The position numbers and the translations under genes are program-made. The notes beneath the pieces were generated by a model. It searched no databases. It was not told where the DNA came from and saw only the letters and a program-made list of their open reading frames with translations. Source: Welwitschia mirabilis (Eukaryota; Gnetophyta; Gnetopsida; Welwitschiales). Taken from it: a DNA stretch of 64,000 nucleotides. Below are positions 1-10,314 of this stretch, in pieces; the first letter of the stretch is position 1, and every line of letters begins with the position of its first letter. Location: the NCBI GenBank assembly GCA_051453625.1, contig JBOZIK010000001.1, forward strand, positions 74,683,512 through 74,747,511, written 5' to 3'.

Positions 1-920
1 GTTGCTTATGATGATCCTATCTACAAGTTATTTCTATCTGTAGATAGAATTTCGTCGATGATGACAGTTCTGAAGAAGAAGAAGAAGAGCTTGAGGAAGA
101 ACAAGATTTTTAATATGGTGAAAGATAGTAAGGTGATTGATATAGAATAAATGAAGATCAAGAATGTAACAATTTTAAGTTAAAAGTTGATATTCATTAT
201 TTTAATTGGGACTTGGGAATAGAGGAGTTCTTGGATTAGATTGCTAATGTCAATAGGTTCTTAAACTATAAGGAGACTCCTATTAAAAAGCAAGTTAGGT
301 TGGTTGCTTTTTTATTAAAGGGTGGCACTTTGACATGGTGGAATAGATTATAGAAAAGGAAAGATCATGGAGGAAGGGATTAAGTTTATACCTAGCCTCA
401 AATAAGGAGATTGTTGATTTAGGAACTCTTCCTTATTATGAGTAGATCCTATTCTAGCAGTATCAGCATTACCAATAAGGCAACCGTTATATCCATAAGT
501 TCACCACAGATTTCATGAGATTGACTGAGTAGAATAATTTGGTAAAGACCAAGGGGTAGAAAGTAGCCAGGTATCTTTATGGATTGAAATCCTAAATTAG
601 AGATAGAATTGATATACAAATGTTGAGAACATTGTATAAGGATAAGAATATGGTAATAAAGGAAGAGATGACATAGTAGAAGAGGAGCAGAAGGGGCTTT
701 GAAAATTTTAGATTTCTTAGTAGTAGGGTGCAATGATTATTATAACAACAGCAGTAAGAACTAAGAGGAGAAGACCATAGGGAAGTAAACCATAATGGAT
801 TTAATGGTGAAGAAGGTGTAGACTTAGAAAGTGACAAACCCTTATACAAAACCAATAACTGGCAAGTGTCACAGATGTAACCATTGAGACCATCAATTGA
901 ATGAGTGATCTCAAACAAAA
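1..920 (+). pseudogene. gag (capsid/nucleocapsid), decayed
   Basis: An acidic Glu-rich stretch at 56-113 is followed from about 170 by the plant gypsy gag core: a KVDIHYFN-like start, then VRLVAFLLKGG and TWWN, and later VARYLYGLK. Near 861-905 there is a CCHC-type zinc knuckle remnant (KCHRCNH, then DHQ). Gag packages the element RNA into particles in the cytoplasm. At least seven in-frame stops are present, several at expected Gln or Trp codons, so no full product is possible. The start is not visible because the window begins inside the element. Confidence 0.75.
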
Positions 921-1084
921 ACAACAAACATGATGATCAGAAAAGATGAGGAGGATGAGTATTATCATGCAATGGATGGGATGGAAGATGGGTTCGAAGA
1001 TGAGGAGATAAAAGAAGTTGCTTACATAGTGTGAAGGATGATGCTAGCTATAAAAAAAGATGACCAATCATAATGCTATCAACT

Positions 1085-1469
1085 ATTTTAGATTAGGTGA
1101 ATCATCTTTAGCAAGATATTTATTGTGATTATGGATAATAATAATATGGAGAACATTATTAGAAGAGAGGCAGTGAAGAAGCTGGGAGTTGCAATAAAGA
1201 AACATCCAAATCCTTATAGTTTAAGTTGGATTAAATCTGGAGTGAATCACATTGAGGTAATCAAACGCTATAAAATTTCTGTTTTAATTAGTAAATATAA
1301 AGATGAGGTATACTATGATATTGTAAATATGGAAGTATGTCATTTGCTATTTGGGAGGCTAGGGTTATTTGATGTGAATGTCCATCATTTAGAAAGGAGC
1401 AATCAGTATAGTTTGGAGAACAATGGAGTGAAATACACCTTGTTTCCATTAAAGAGCAAAGTTAAGTAA
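1085..1469 (+). pseudogene. retroviral-type aspartic protease of the CRM-like element
   Basis: The frame open from 1125 reads as the plant gypsy protease: a MDNNNMEN segment where the catalytic Asp-Ser/Gly-Gly loop is expected, then REAVKKLG, KHPNPY and VCHLLFGR (the ILLGRP-like C-terminal motif). The catalytic Asp may survive but the following Gly positions read Asn, so activity is unlikely. The protease would process the Gag-Pol polyprotein. It lies between gag and RT, in the expected place. The ATG at 1125 is incidental; the real frame is part of a polyprotein. Confidence 0.75.
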
Positions 1470-1599
1470 TTTATAAAGAAAAATTTCCATACTCTTACTA
1501 AGAAATTTGAATATAAGATCAAGGAGATGAGCCAAGCTCATGCACTAATAGTGAAGTAGGTGTATGAGATAGAGGTTGAGTTGCAAATGAAGGAACAAG

Positions 1600-2422
1600 C
1601 CTAGGTTGTTAGGCCTTTGCTGATGGAGTTCCATAATTTGATGCTAGAGGATGTTCTAGATGGGCTAATACTTATGAGAGATATTCAACATCATATTAAT
1701 TTATTTATTGAAGCTAGTTTACCTAAATTACCAAATTATATAATGAGCCTAAAGGAGAATAAAATCCTTCAAGAGAAGGTGGAGGAGCTGTTACAAAATG
1801 GGCACATCCAAAAGAGCATGAATCCCTCTGCTATACCTACCTTATTAAGTCTAAAGAAGGACGATAGCTGGAGGTTGTGTAGATAATAAGACTATTAATA
1901 AAATCATAGTGGGATACAAGTTTTGAATTCCTATATTAGATGATATGTTGAACAGATTACATAGAGCCAAGTGGTTTTTAAGGTTTGATTTAAAGAATGG
2001 TTATTACCAGATTTGAATTAGGCCTAGGAATAAGTGGAAGACGACTTTCAAGATAAGAAGGGTTTGTATGAGTGATTGGTTATGCCCTTTAATTTGTTAA
2101 ATGCTCCTAGTACCTTTATGTAGCTTATGAATTAGGTATTAAAACCTTACATTAGAAAGTTTATTATAGTTTATTTCGATGACATACTAATTTATAGCCA
2201 GACTAAGAATGAGCACCTATTGCATTTGAGGAAGATACTAATAGTTTTACAAGAGAATAAACTACATATAAACCTTAAGAAATGGAGTTTCATTAATAAT
2301 GAAATACTATTCTTAGGGTTTATTGTAGGTGCTAATGGCATTAGACTAGATGAAGTTAAGGTAAAAGTGATCATGAAGTGGCCTATCCTAAAATTGTCTT
2401 AGAAGTTTGAAGTTTTTATGAG
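1600..2422 (+). pseudogene. reverse transcriptase of the CRM-like element
   Basis: Starting with VLDGLILMRDIQHH, the region passes through LLSLKKDDSWR (the xLxxKKDGSWR motif), FFRFDLKNGYYQ, and the catalytic YFDD at 2172-2183 followed by ILIYS, then FLGFIVGANGI. These are successive Ty3/gypsy RT motifs in the right order and spacing. The YxDD active site is unchanged, but upstream stops and a frame change near 2040-2110 break the enzyme. RT copies element RNA into DNA in cytoplasmic particles. Confidence 0.88.
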
Positions 2423-2960
2423 TTGGCTACTTTCTATTGGTGCTTTAGCAAAAACTTTAGCAACATTGCAACGTCAATTATGGAGCGTTTGAATAAAGGC
2501 ATATTCCATTGTGGAGAAGAAGCTGAAAGAAGTTTTACTTTTCTGAAAGTAAAGTTATGCACTGCTCCAGTCCTAGCATTACATAATTTTGATAAGATGT
2601 TTAAAGCTAACTACGATGCTAGTGGCATGGGTATATGAATTATTCTGTCCCAAGAGTGTAGGCTAGTTTGCTACTTCAGTGAGAAGCTTAGTGATACTAG
2701 GCAGAAGTGGAGTACCTATAACAAACAATTTTATTTGGTTGCGTGGGCTTTAAAGACATGGGAGTACTATCCAATTTACAAGGAATTTGTGTTGTACTCA
2801 AATCATGAGGCACTGAAGGACCTGAATAGCTAGAAGCATATTAGTGAGGATATGCATGTTCGATGGTCTCAATTTTTAAAAAAAAAATCCTTTTTAAGCT
2901 ACATTATAAGTTAGGAGTACATAATGTAGTGGTAGATGCACTAAGTCAGAGAGTGGGCTT
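2423..2960 (+). pseudogene. RNase H domain of the CRM-like element
   Basis: It continues directly from RT: MATFYWCFSKNFS (the LATFYRRFVRNFS connector), KLCTAPVLALHNF, and YDASGMGI, where the first RNase H Asp sits, then KLSDTRQKWSTY and a VVVDAL segment close to the usual VADALSR end. Stops at 2636 and a short frame shift around 2876-2890 (a run of A) interrupt it. RNase H removes the RNA strand during reverse transcription. Confidence 0.8.
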
Positions 2961-3059
2961 ATTAATTACCTTGAAGGAGGAGATAGTTGGATTTGAACAG
3001 TTGTGAAGACTTTGAATAAATTTGAAAGAGTTATTCGAATTAGCAGCCTATGTGGGACT

Positions 3060-4249
3060 TTCATGTATAGGATGGATACTTAATGCAAGGCAATCTACTT
3101 TGCCTTCCTTGGATCTCATTACGAGAGAAGATAATCTAGGGCCCGCATTCTAGTGGGTTGGCTACACATATGGGACATGACAAAATAGTTGCTATAGTCC
3201 ATGAGATATTTTACTGGCCATAGTTATGATAGGATGTGATCAAATTTTGTAAAAAAGTATTATATTTATTAAACTACTAAAGGACAATCTCAGAACACTA
3301 AGATGTATATGCCTCTGCTAATTCCTAAAAATATATGGGAGGACTTGTTGATGGATTTCATACTTAGTCTGCCTTGAACACAGAGGGGAGAAAATTCTAT
3401 ATTTGTTATTGTTTATAGGTTTTCGAAGACAACAAATTTTATTCCCTGTATAAAGACATCAGCTGTTGTTAGCATGGCCAAACCATTTTTCAAGGAAATA
3501 GTTTGACTACATGGTATTTCCAAAACAATTACTTCAGATTAGGATAACAAATTCCTAGGTTACTTTTGGTGAACTATGTCAAACTATTTAACTTGATCTT
3601 GAATTTTAGTAGCACGGCTCAGCCACAATCTTATGGTCAAATAGAAGCAGGTAATTGCACCATGTGCAATCTAATTCATAGCATATGTGAAGAGAAGCCA
3701 AATAAGTGGAATGTGACTTTGTCTCAGGTAGAGTTTAATTATAACGTCGTCCACAGTGATACTAGAAAATCCCTATTTTCTGTAGTCTATATCAAGGCAT
3801 CACAGCATATCCTGGATTTGGTTAAGTTACCAAAGGAAGCAAAGAAGAGTGTAGTACTGACACATATGACCAACCGGATGGTAGAGATACATAAGAAAGT
3901 TAAGAAAAGACTGAAGGATGCTAATAAAAGGTATAAAATGGCTAGTGATAAGCATATGAGGAAACAGACCTTTGTAGCAGATGACTTTGTCATGGTGTTT
4001 ATTTGGCAGAAGCGATTTCTAGTTGGTACATATAGCAAGTTGCAACCAAAGAAATATAGACCATTCACAATCAATAGAAAGATTAATAATAATGCCTATA
4101 TTATTGACCTTCCAATGAACATGGGGCTTTCTAATACCTTCAACATAGCTGATTTATCTCTATTTCATGCATCTAATGAGTCGATGTACCTTGACCCTGC
4201 GCCTAAGTCGAGGATGACTTTTTTCCTCAAGTTGAGAGGACTGATGTGA
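3060..4249 (+). pseudogene. integrase of the CRM-like element
   Basis: The catalytic core is easy to follow. [11 protein letters not shown] gives the first Asp (3354-3356), ITSD the second (3537-3539), and QPQSYGQIEAGN the Glu (3644-3646), so all three DDE residues remain. From 3566 to 4249 one frame stays open for 227 codons and covers the second half of the core, the C-terminal DNA-binding region (FNIADLSLFH near the end) and the stop just before the polypurine tract. Stops at about 3375, 3507 and 3540 still inactivate it. Confidence 0.85.
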
Positions 4250-4280
4250 AACATACTTTATGAATGGGGCCAAGCCTAGT

Positions 4281-4297
4281 TAAAGGGGGTAGAATGA
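4281..4297 (+). promoter_or_regulatory. polypurine tract of the CRM-like element
   Basis: The purine run TTAAAGGGGGTAGAATGA lies directly after the integrase stop and directly before the LTR start. It is the site where plus-strand DNA synthesis is primed. Position and composition are typical. Confidence 0.7.
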
Positions 4298-4900
4298 TGT
4301 GAATCCCATTTTTATATTTAGTATTTATGGTTATTCCTATATTTCTTTTAATCTCACATTGTTTAGGGATTTTGTTGCAAGGACTTATGTCCTATAAATA
4401 ATTAGCTTATGTATTTTTTTCAATAAAAATTTTTGAAATAAAAGTTATACGGAGTTCTCTCTCCCTTTAAAACTGTACCTATACTACTTTGAGTAAACAA
4501 ACCATCTTTGAATAGACCAATTACTTTTCTAAGCTTAATGACGATTGCTTAATCCAGTTTTCTTGCTATGTTTGATTGTAAAAAATGAGTTAAACAAATC
4601 ATATTTGAATAGGTGAACAGCTTTTATGAGCTTAATGACAACTACTTAGTCTAGTTTGTCTACTGCATTTGACAGTAAAAATTGAGTGGAATGCATGTGG
4701 GTGCAAAATCCCATGGCTGAGACTTATACTTTCAGTATGTCCTACTGCATTTCTTACCAACAAGTGGCATGCGAATGAGTACTTTGCAGAAAAATGGTGT
4801 CTATCCTTTTTGACAATCCTGTCATTTTCCCAACACATGCCTTGACCCTTTGAACTTTGAAAAGAAATATTGTTACACTCGCTTCCCTATAGATGAACCT
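4298..4900 (+). repeat. 3' LTR of the CRM-like element (right end not defined)
   Basis: The LTR begins with TGTGAATCCC (or TGATGTGA three bases earlier) right after the polypurine tract. A TATA-like box (TATAAATA, 4393-4400) and an A-rich AATAAAAATT stretch near 4425 fit LTR promoter and polyadenylation signals. The partner LTR lies outside the window, so the right boundary cannot be set; it must end before the CpG-retaining region at about 4880. Confidence 0.55.
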
Positions 4901-4975
4901 CGTTCTCATATCACTCTATCAATCCAATACTTGGTGAGGCAACTAGAGCGCTGAGGCTTTTATTTGTAAGAATCA

Positions 4976-5940
4976 ATGGCGACCTTCAAGTCCACTACCG
5001 CAACCTTCCCCTGCGAGCCTAGATATGTCTCGCAACCTCGCAGCTCTTGGAATCAGAAACTCATTGAGTCCCTCCGATCTCCTTTCTCTATAAATTCAAT
5101 AATTTTTTGCTTGTGTTTCAAGAAGTTTTAATTTTCTTTTGAAGTTCTAGACTTGGTTTTGCATGAAGTATTGCGTGCCTCTAAATATTATGATTTCATT
5201 GTGCATGAAATTTTTGATGTTTCAGGATCCTTCTTACAAAGAACGCACTCGTTTACTCATTTCTATGATCAAAAAAATGTTGGGAAATGAGTTGATGAAT
5301 GTCCATAACTACGTGTCGCATGCCATTTGGTGCCTTTCTATCATGGACTCTCTTTTCTCTCTTAGTATTAACCACCATTTTTAAGATGAAATAACCACAG
5401 CCTTAGATTTTGTGCACAGGTGGTTTAACAGCGCACTTTTCATTCTACTTCTTATGAATAACCATAGATTTACAAAATAACTAACTATATCTCTTTAAAT
5501 ATGGTTTTTTAATTAAAATATGTAGTGTATAGAAGGATTGTTAAGCTTGGCACTTGTGGATCCCTAATCTCACTTTCACATCTTTGGCATTTCGATTACT
5601 TCATCTGCAAAGATACGACAATGTCTCTTCACGTGAGAATCTATGCCAAACTATAATTACTTATTTCGATAACTTCTAAACCCTCAAATTATAGGATGAT
5701 AAGAAATACATATTATGTTTAACAGAGGCATTTGAGGCATTCAGACATAAGGATGACAAGTTCACAGACAAAGAAATCAACCTCCAAGATGGAAGCCAAA
5801 CTGAAGCAATCACTGTCACACTTCAACTATTGCAAGCTTCGCAGAATTAATTTCTAGGGGAAGTGATTCTGTAAGAGGCTGAGACCTTCGCTGCTGAACT
5901 CTTGAGATCCTGGCTTTCCAAGAAATCAGAAGCTGATTAT
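4976..5940 (+). pseudogene. terpene synthase-like gene remnant, spliced, plastid-targeted N terminus
   Basis: The ATG at 4976 opens a Ser/Thr/Arg-rich N terminus (MATFKSTTATFP) like a plastid transit peptide, followed by SSWNQKLIESLRSP. A plausible acceptor (TGTTTCAG, just before GATCC at 5226) leads to a second coding block, YKERTRLLISMIKKMLG, then YVSHAIW, which resembles the N-terminal helices and the YDTAW region of diterpene synthases. A third block, about 5712-5940, reads TLQLLQASQ, then GEVIL and EAETFAAELL, like the LYRASQ/FPGEKILEEA segment of the family. Stops inside blocks 2 and 3 and the missing C-terminal DDxxD half show it is broken. CpG and GC are higher here than in nearby repeats. 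The family call is by eye; a mono- or diterpene enzyme cannot be decided. Confidence 0.45.
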
Positions 5941-5949
5941 CCTCTTTAT

Positions 5950-6145
5950 TGCTCAATCAGTCAATTTATCTCATAATACACCGTCTTCTTCTCTTCCTCT
6001 GGTGTAAGGTTTTTTCCTTATTTATAATGCAATATGCCCATTGGTTTTAGCTAGAAACAATGGGCAAATAACCCTTTCGAGGTGCCACCTTGGTGAGGGA
6101 TGCCTTTGAGATGTGGGCTCAAGCTTGAGCCACATCAACTTAACA
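5950..6145 (-). repeat. 3' LTR of a minus-strand Ty1/copia element
   Basis: On the minus strand the purine tract AAGGTGGAGAT ends at 6146 and the LTR begins TGTTAAGTTGATGTGG at 6145. A TATAAATA box lies near 6025. The lower boundary at the TG of TGCTCAATCAG (5950) is a guess from the TG...CA rule; no second LTR is in the window to confirm it. The element seems to have landed in or beside the terpene synthase-like remnant. Confidence 0.5.
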
Positions 6146-6398
6146 ATCTCCACCTTGGCTCAAACTTGACATACTTACAATAGGTGAAGGATTGAATAGG
6201 CCAATAGCGGCCGAACATTGTTTGAACTTGACTTTAGGAAGAGGCTTAGTTAGCATGCCTGTAGGATTTTTAGAGGTATGCATCTTTTTGACCAAAATAT
6301 TGGCAATAGCGAGTATCTCCATGATATAGTGATATTTAACATCAATGTGCTTTGTCCTGGAGTGAAACATGTTATTTTGAGTAAGATGAAGAGCACTC
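6146..6398 (-). pseudogene. C-terminal RNase H end of Ty1/copia pol
   Basis: The minus strand reads SRTKHIDVKYHYIMEI, then NPTGMLTKPLPKVKF and a short tail rich in Ser. The RTKHIDxKYHxI and ADxLTK motifs are diagnostic of the C-terminal copia RNase H. It lies immediately upstream of the polypurine tract and LTR, as expected. The rest of the element is lost at the 100-N gap: no copia sequence is recognisable to the right of it. Confidence 0.85.
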
Positions 6399-6498
6399 NN
6401 NNNNNNNNNNNNNNNNNNNNNNNNNNNNNNNNNNNNNNNNNNNNNNNNNNNNNNNNNNNNNNNNNNNNNNNNNNNNNNNNNNNNNNNNNNNNNNNNNN
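6399..6498. other. assembly gap, 100 N
   Basis: Run of exactly 100 N, the usual placeholder for unknown length. The flanks here are not visibly repeats of each other, unlike most of the other 100-N gaps. Confidence 0.99.
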
Positions 6499-7835
6499 AC
6501 AAACTTTGTACTTTATGATAAAAGAAATGTAATAATACATTGCCATGATAACAAGATTACAAGAAAGTAGGAATATAAAATAAATGTTAAGTATTAAATT
6601 AAAAAAAAAAAGAACCATACATCACTCTCAATCAAATTCATCATAACCTTGCGGACTGTATAGTAAGAGTCATCTAGGGATGATTCAAGTAAGTTAGAAA
6701 TAATTTCTCCTTTGGCATCAACTAGGAAAAGTAATTCATTATCATATATTTACTATCATAATAGTTTAGAAATGTGATATTGTAGCAAATTAAGGCCTCT
6801 AATGATCCTTAACAATCCTGCATATATAAGAAAAAGTACAAAAGTCCTCCTTTTCAACTAATAGCCTCTCTTAGGTAATCAAAAAATAATCATCATTTTA
6901 AGGCCCATAATGCTAGTCTCATAAGTTAAGATCTTAATGATGTATAGCCTCTTAAATAGTTGGGTAAAATAAAGTAATTAAATAGTTACTAGAAAATAAT
7001 TAATTTATCTATATTAATTAGAAATTTTTAATAAATACTTTATAAATCTACTATATTAACTATAATAATGGAGATGTCTTAATTTACAATTTTCATGAAA
7101 AGAATTGATCAAATGAAATAAGAAATTCATATAATCATAATTTTCTTAAATCTTAGAGCTAATCACTATGGGGAAAAACATATTTTGATTCACTTAATAA
7201 AATCATTTCTATCATGAATATTTAAGAGTTATGAAAGTAACACAATTGATAAGCTAATTATATCCTGCAAGAGATCAAAAAGACTTAACAGGAAAGTTAT
7301 AGAACTTTAATGATTACAAATTTATAAGAAAAATTAAAAGCTAAAAAATTTGCATAACATAAGATAAATTTATCTAAAAAGATTTAAAAAATTTATAAAT
7401 TTAAATAGCTCAAAAATTATTCTCTATCTATTTGCTTCATTATAACATATATTTATAAGGAGCAAAATTGGTTAAAAATCATCATACATAAAATGGAAAA
7501 CTATTTAACTATTATAATAAATCATTAATTAATAACAAAAACTTTATTAAAATTAAATAAGAAGCTTGATTTCATTATTTACGAGTTTGTTAAGTTAGAT
7601 TTGCTATAATTCTTTAAAATTCTATTGTATTTGTGAAGAAATACATGTAGTGATCTCATTCAGTACATCTATAAATCTTCAAAATGTTGAGGTGAAAAAG
7701 CATTAATATTTTTAGCTATAACATATTCACTAAAATTTGAGACTATAAACTTCAATTTCCTATGAAGTACCTCTGATGGTTGACTAGAATTAGTGATGGT
7801 TTCATCAGTTGAGATTGATTGTATTACCCCCTAAT
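6499..7835. other. AT-rich sequence, nothing recognised
   Basis: Very AT-rich, with dense stops in all frames and no domain motif, LTR end or repeat that I could place. Probably decayed retroelement sequence. Confidence 0.5.
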
Positions 7836-7839
7836 CCTT

Positions 7840-10314
7840 TTAACATGATATAAAATGGTGTTAATAATAATCTTTTTAGATGTTAAGAGGAATATTTTTA
7901 AGATTGATTTACTCTTCTCAATGATAGTTTCTATCTTAGATAATCCTTTACCAATGTCTCTTAAAAATGAATCTAATTAATTAAATAAAGAAATTAAAGT
8001 ATTATACAAAATTGACCATTCATCCAAATGCTAGTCTAAAGAATGACAAGAGGTAGATATTTCCCTAATCTATTCTTTCTTCTACCTAAGTTTATATTTA
8101 AGGTTATTTTTTTCCATTATTAAGATTTAAAGTAAGTGTCTTAAAGACAAGAGCTTAAAATCCTTTTAGCCAAGTTCTTTCATAAAAGTAATTAACTCCT
8201 CATAATCACCCTCCACCTCTGAGGCCAATTTTCTTAAGATATCCTTTTCCTTTTAAAGTTTGGACTAATATTTTGCTTCTTCTCATCCCTTCTATTGTAG
8301 CTATGCTTTTAGACTCTCAATTTTATAATCTTTAATTTCCATATTATTCCACACCACAACAAGCTATGAAGAAACTACTTATAGGTATTTCATTTTATAC
8401 CACAATATTACATGGAGGAATTCATTAATGGTTATTTATTCTTAATGTTCTTGAATAATTCTCTTTATAGCATCTAGGCCTATGACTAAAAGATCTTTCA
8501 ATAAAGTAGTTGGATCATCAAGAAACACCCATGAATCATTAGGTCTTTGTCTTTTATATCTACATAAGACTTCTTTAAGGGTCTTATATTTATTCTATAT
8601 TCTTTATAAAGCAAGTACTCTTAACTCCTTAATGATCCTTGAGTAGTAATTTCTACCATGTACTTCCCAAGATTTGAGATAGTTGGTGAAGATAGAGAGT
8701 CTATAGAAGGAGGAATCCTGAAAGACATGGTCCTCTATTCTTAAGTTATTTGGAGTAACTACTCCAATATCTATTTAAAATTTATTTTTAAACCAATTAA
8801 CAAAATTTATGTGTAAGTGTGCTTCTTGAAAATGTTTAGTAGTGATGGAATTATTTATAAATGATCATTGATCCCTATTTATTAGGATGATTACTTTTAT
8901 ATTATTTTCTTAGATGAGGGAGTCAACACTTTATTCTTAATTTGATGTTTCTAGTTCAAAATTTTTGTAGGCCTTCAACGCATTTGTATATAGACAGGAG
9001 ACTAGTTTAGAGACAGACAGGCTGAGAGAAGGATTAGAGCTTATCATAACTTACATGATAATGATAAATGAAGCAAGCCTTTGAAACATTTATGATATTG
9101 ACTAGATTATACATATGATTATCATAGAAAGGATACACTAACCACTTAGCCTTCTTTAGATATTTTTAGCATAGTTATGCTGCCACAAAACCAAACTCTA
9201 ATGTAAAATTATTGAATTGATATCATTAGCTTTGTAACTTTTATAAACTTATTCTTTATGTTTATTCATAGTCAAGATAATTCTATCATGTAGAGGTAGG
9301 ACTTGAAAAATCTTAAAAACATCCTTGAAGGCATTTCAACTCTAGCCACATAAATTATTTATGTGCATATGTGTAAGGTTGTAAAATTAATTGCTTTCTA
9401 TAGTATTTATAATTTCAAGAGCTAACATTGGCATTAGATAATTAAAGGTAAAAGAATATAAATGTGGCTATACAATATTTATTATTAGCTTATTTACATA
9501 TAAATTAAATAAATCCATACTATAGATCATGAGACAAAAACCTTTCAAATCTAAGATAAAGAGCTTTACAATAAGAGAAATGGGTGAATGTAGTCATGGA
9601 TCTTTTAAATTATGGTTTGATCCTAATAGAATAAAATATGGTTGACCAAATAGGAATCGAGGAAAAATTGATATTAATGTCCTTTCTTAAAAAATTATTA
9701 GACCTCCTAGTGAAGCTCTATATTTAAGGCATAGGCAACATAGGATGACAATCCAAATTTGATAGCAAATTAGGATGAAGCCATCTATGTATCCATGGTC
9801 ATCAATAAACTTTGAAGGTAATACATTATAGCTACATCCATTGCCTACCATTTAGATTGCTACTTTAAACTTTCTAAAATCCTAGAAAGATATGTACAAT
9901 CCAATAGATGTACATGAAAAATTGTATTTAGCCTCTATCATAAAAGCCAAGAATTCTTACATAACATCTTCACAAAACTCAAAATTGTTAAGAAATACTT
10001 ACTTAATAGTGAATAGCATTCTTATCTATAACTTTACTAGTTTTTAAAGGTAAAGAAATGTCATAAATATAGTATGCATTACTTGCAACAAAACTGATAA
10101 CAACAATAAATAAAAAAAAAATGGAATTTTATATAGGATTAAAACCTTCATACTAAAATATTCAACTTAAAAGGTCATATCATTAGGTTGTAAATTAACA
10201 TAAGATTAGTGAATAAATACCATTTTCAAAATTAATATCACAAAATTGTTCTATGATCTCTACCTCTCTCACATCTTTAAGGTTTGGTATAGGTAAAGAA
10301 GAGGACTTAGACAT
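7840..10314 (-). pseudogene. unrecognised decayed protein-coding region with coiled-coil C terminus
   Basis: I do not recognise this protein. On the minus strand an ATG at 10,312-10,314 opens MSKSSSLPIPNLKDVREVEI. A likely donor (GTATTT, 10,220) and acceptor (polypyrimidine tract plus TTATCAG, 10,094) bound a 127-base intron, after which coding resumes with FVASNAYYIYDISLPLK. Frames then stay coding-like for about 2.2 kb: SCTSIGLYISF, SYNVLPSKFIDDHGYIDGF, LFNLYVNKL, YNLTHMHINNLCG, and NYLKSWEVHGRNYYS near 8.65 kb. From about 8,345 to 7,850 it is Lys/Glu/Leu-rich and looks like a coiled coil (KEKDILRKLASEVEGDYEEL). Single stops and a few frameshifts interrupt it. It could be a gag or extra ORF of a Tat-like element, or an unrelated gene. 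A GTAAGTTATG at 9,054 could be a second donor. Confidence 0.5.

Larger units (their letters stand above)
1..4450 (+). mobile_element. Ty3/gypsy retrotransposon, CRM-like chromovirus, 5' truncated by window edge
   Basis: Reading the plus strand gives the order gag, protease, RT, RNase H, integrase, polypurine tract and LTR start, which is the Ty3/gypsy order. The gag and RT wording (for example DIQHHINL followed by EASLPKLPNY, and STFMxLMN-type residues before the YFDD box) is what I know from the CRM clade of plant chromoviruses; that lineage call is inference. The frame is broken by many stops, often TAG or TAA where Gln or Trp is expected. The 5' LTR lies left of the window. CRM elements are often centromeric, but decayed members occur elsewhere. 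Confidence 0.85.

Noticed and set aside
1125-1469. Independent small gene
   Set aside because: The translation is the gypsy protease, in order between gag and RT of the same element.
6140-6618. Two overlapping open frames across the gap as genes
   Set aside because: Most of their length is N. One real frame is the copia RNase H end; the other is its shadow.
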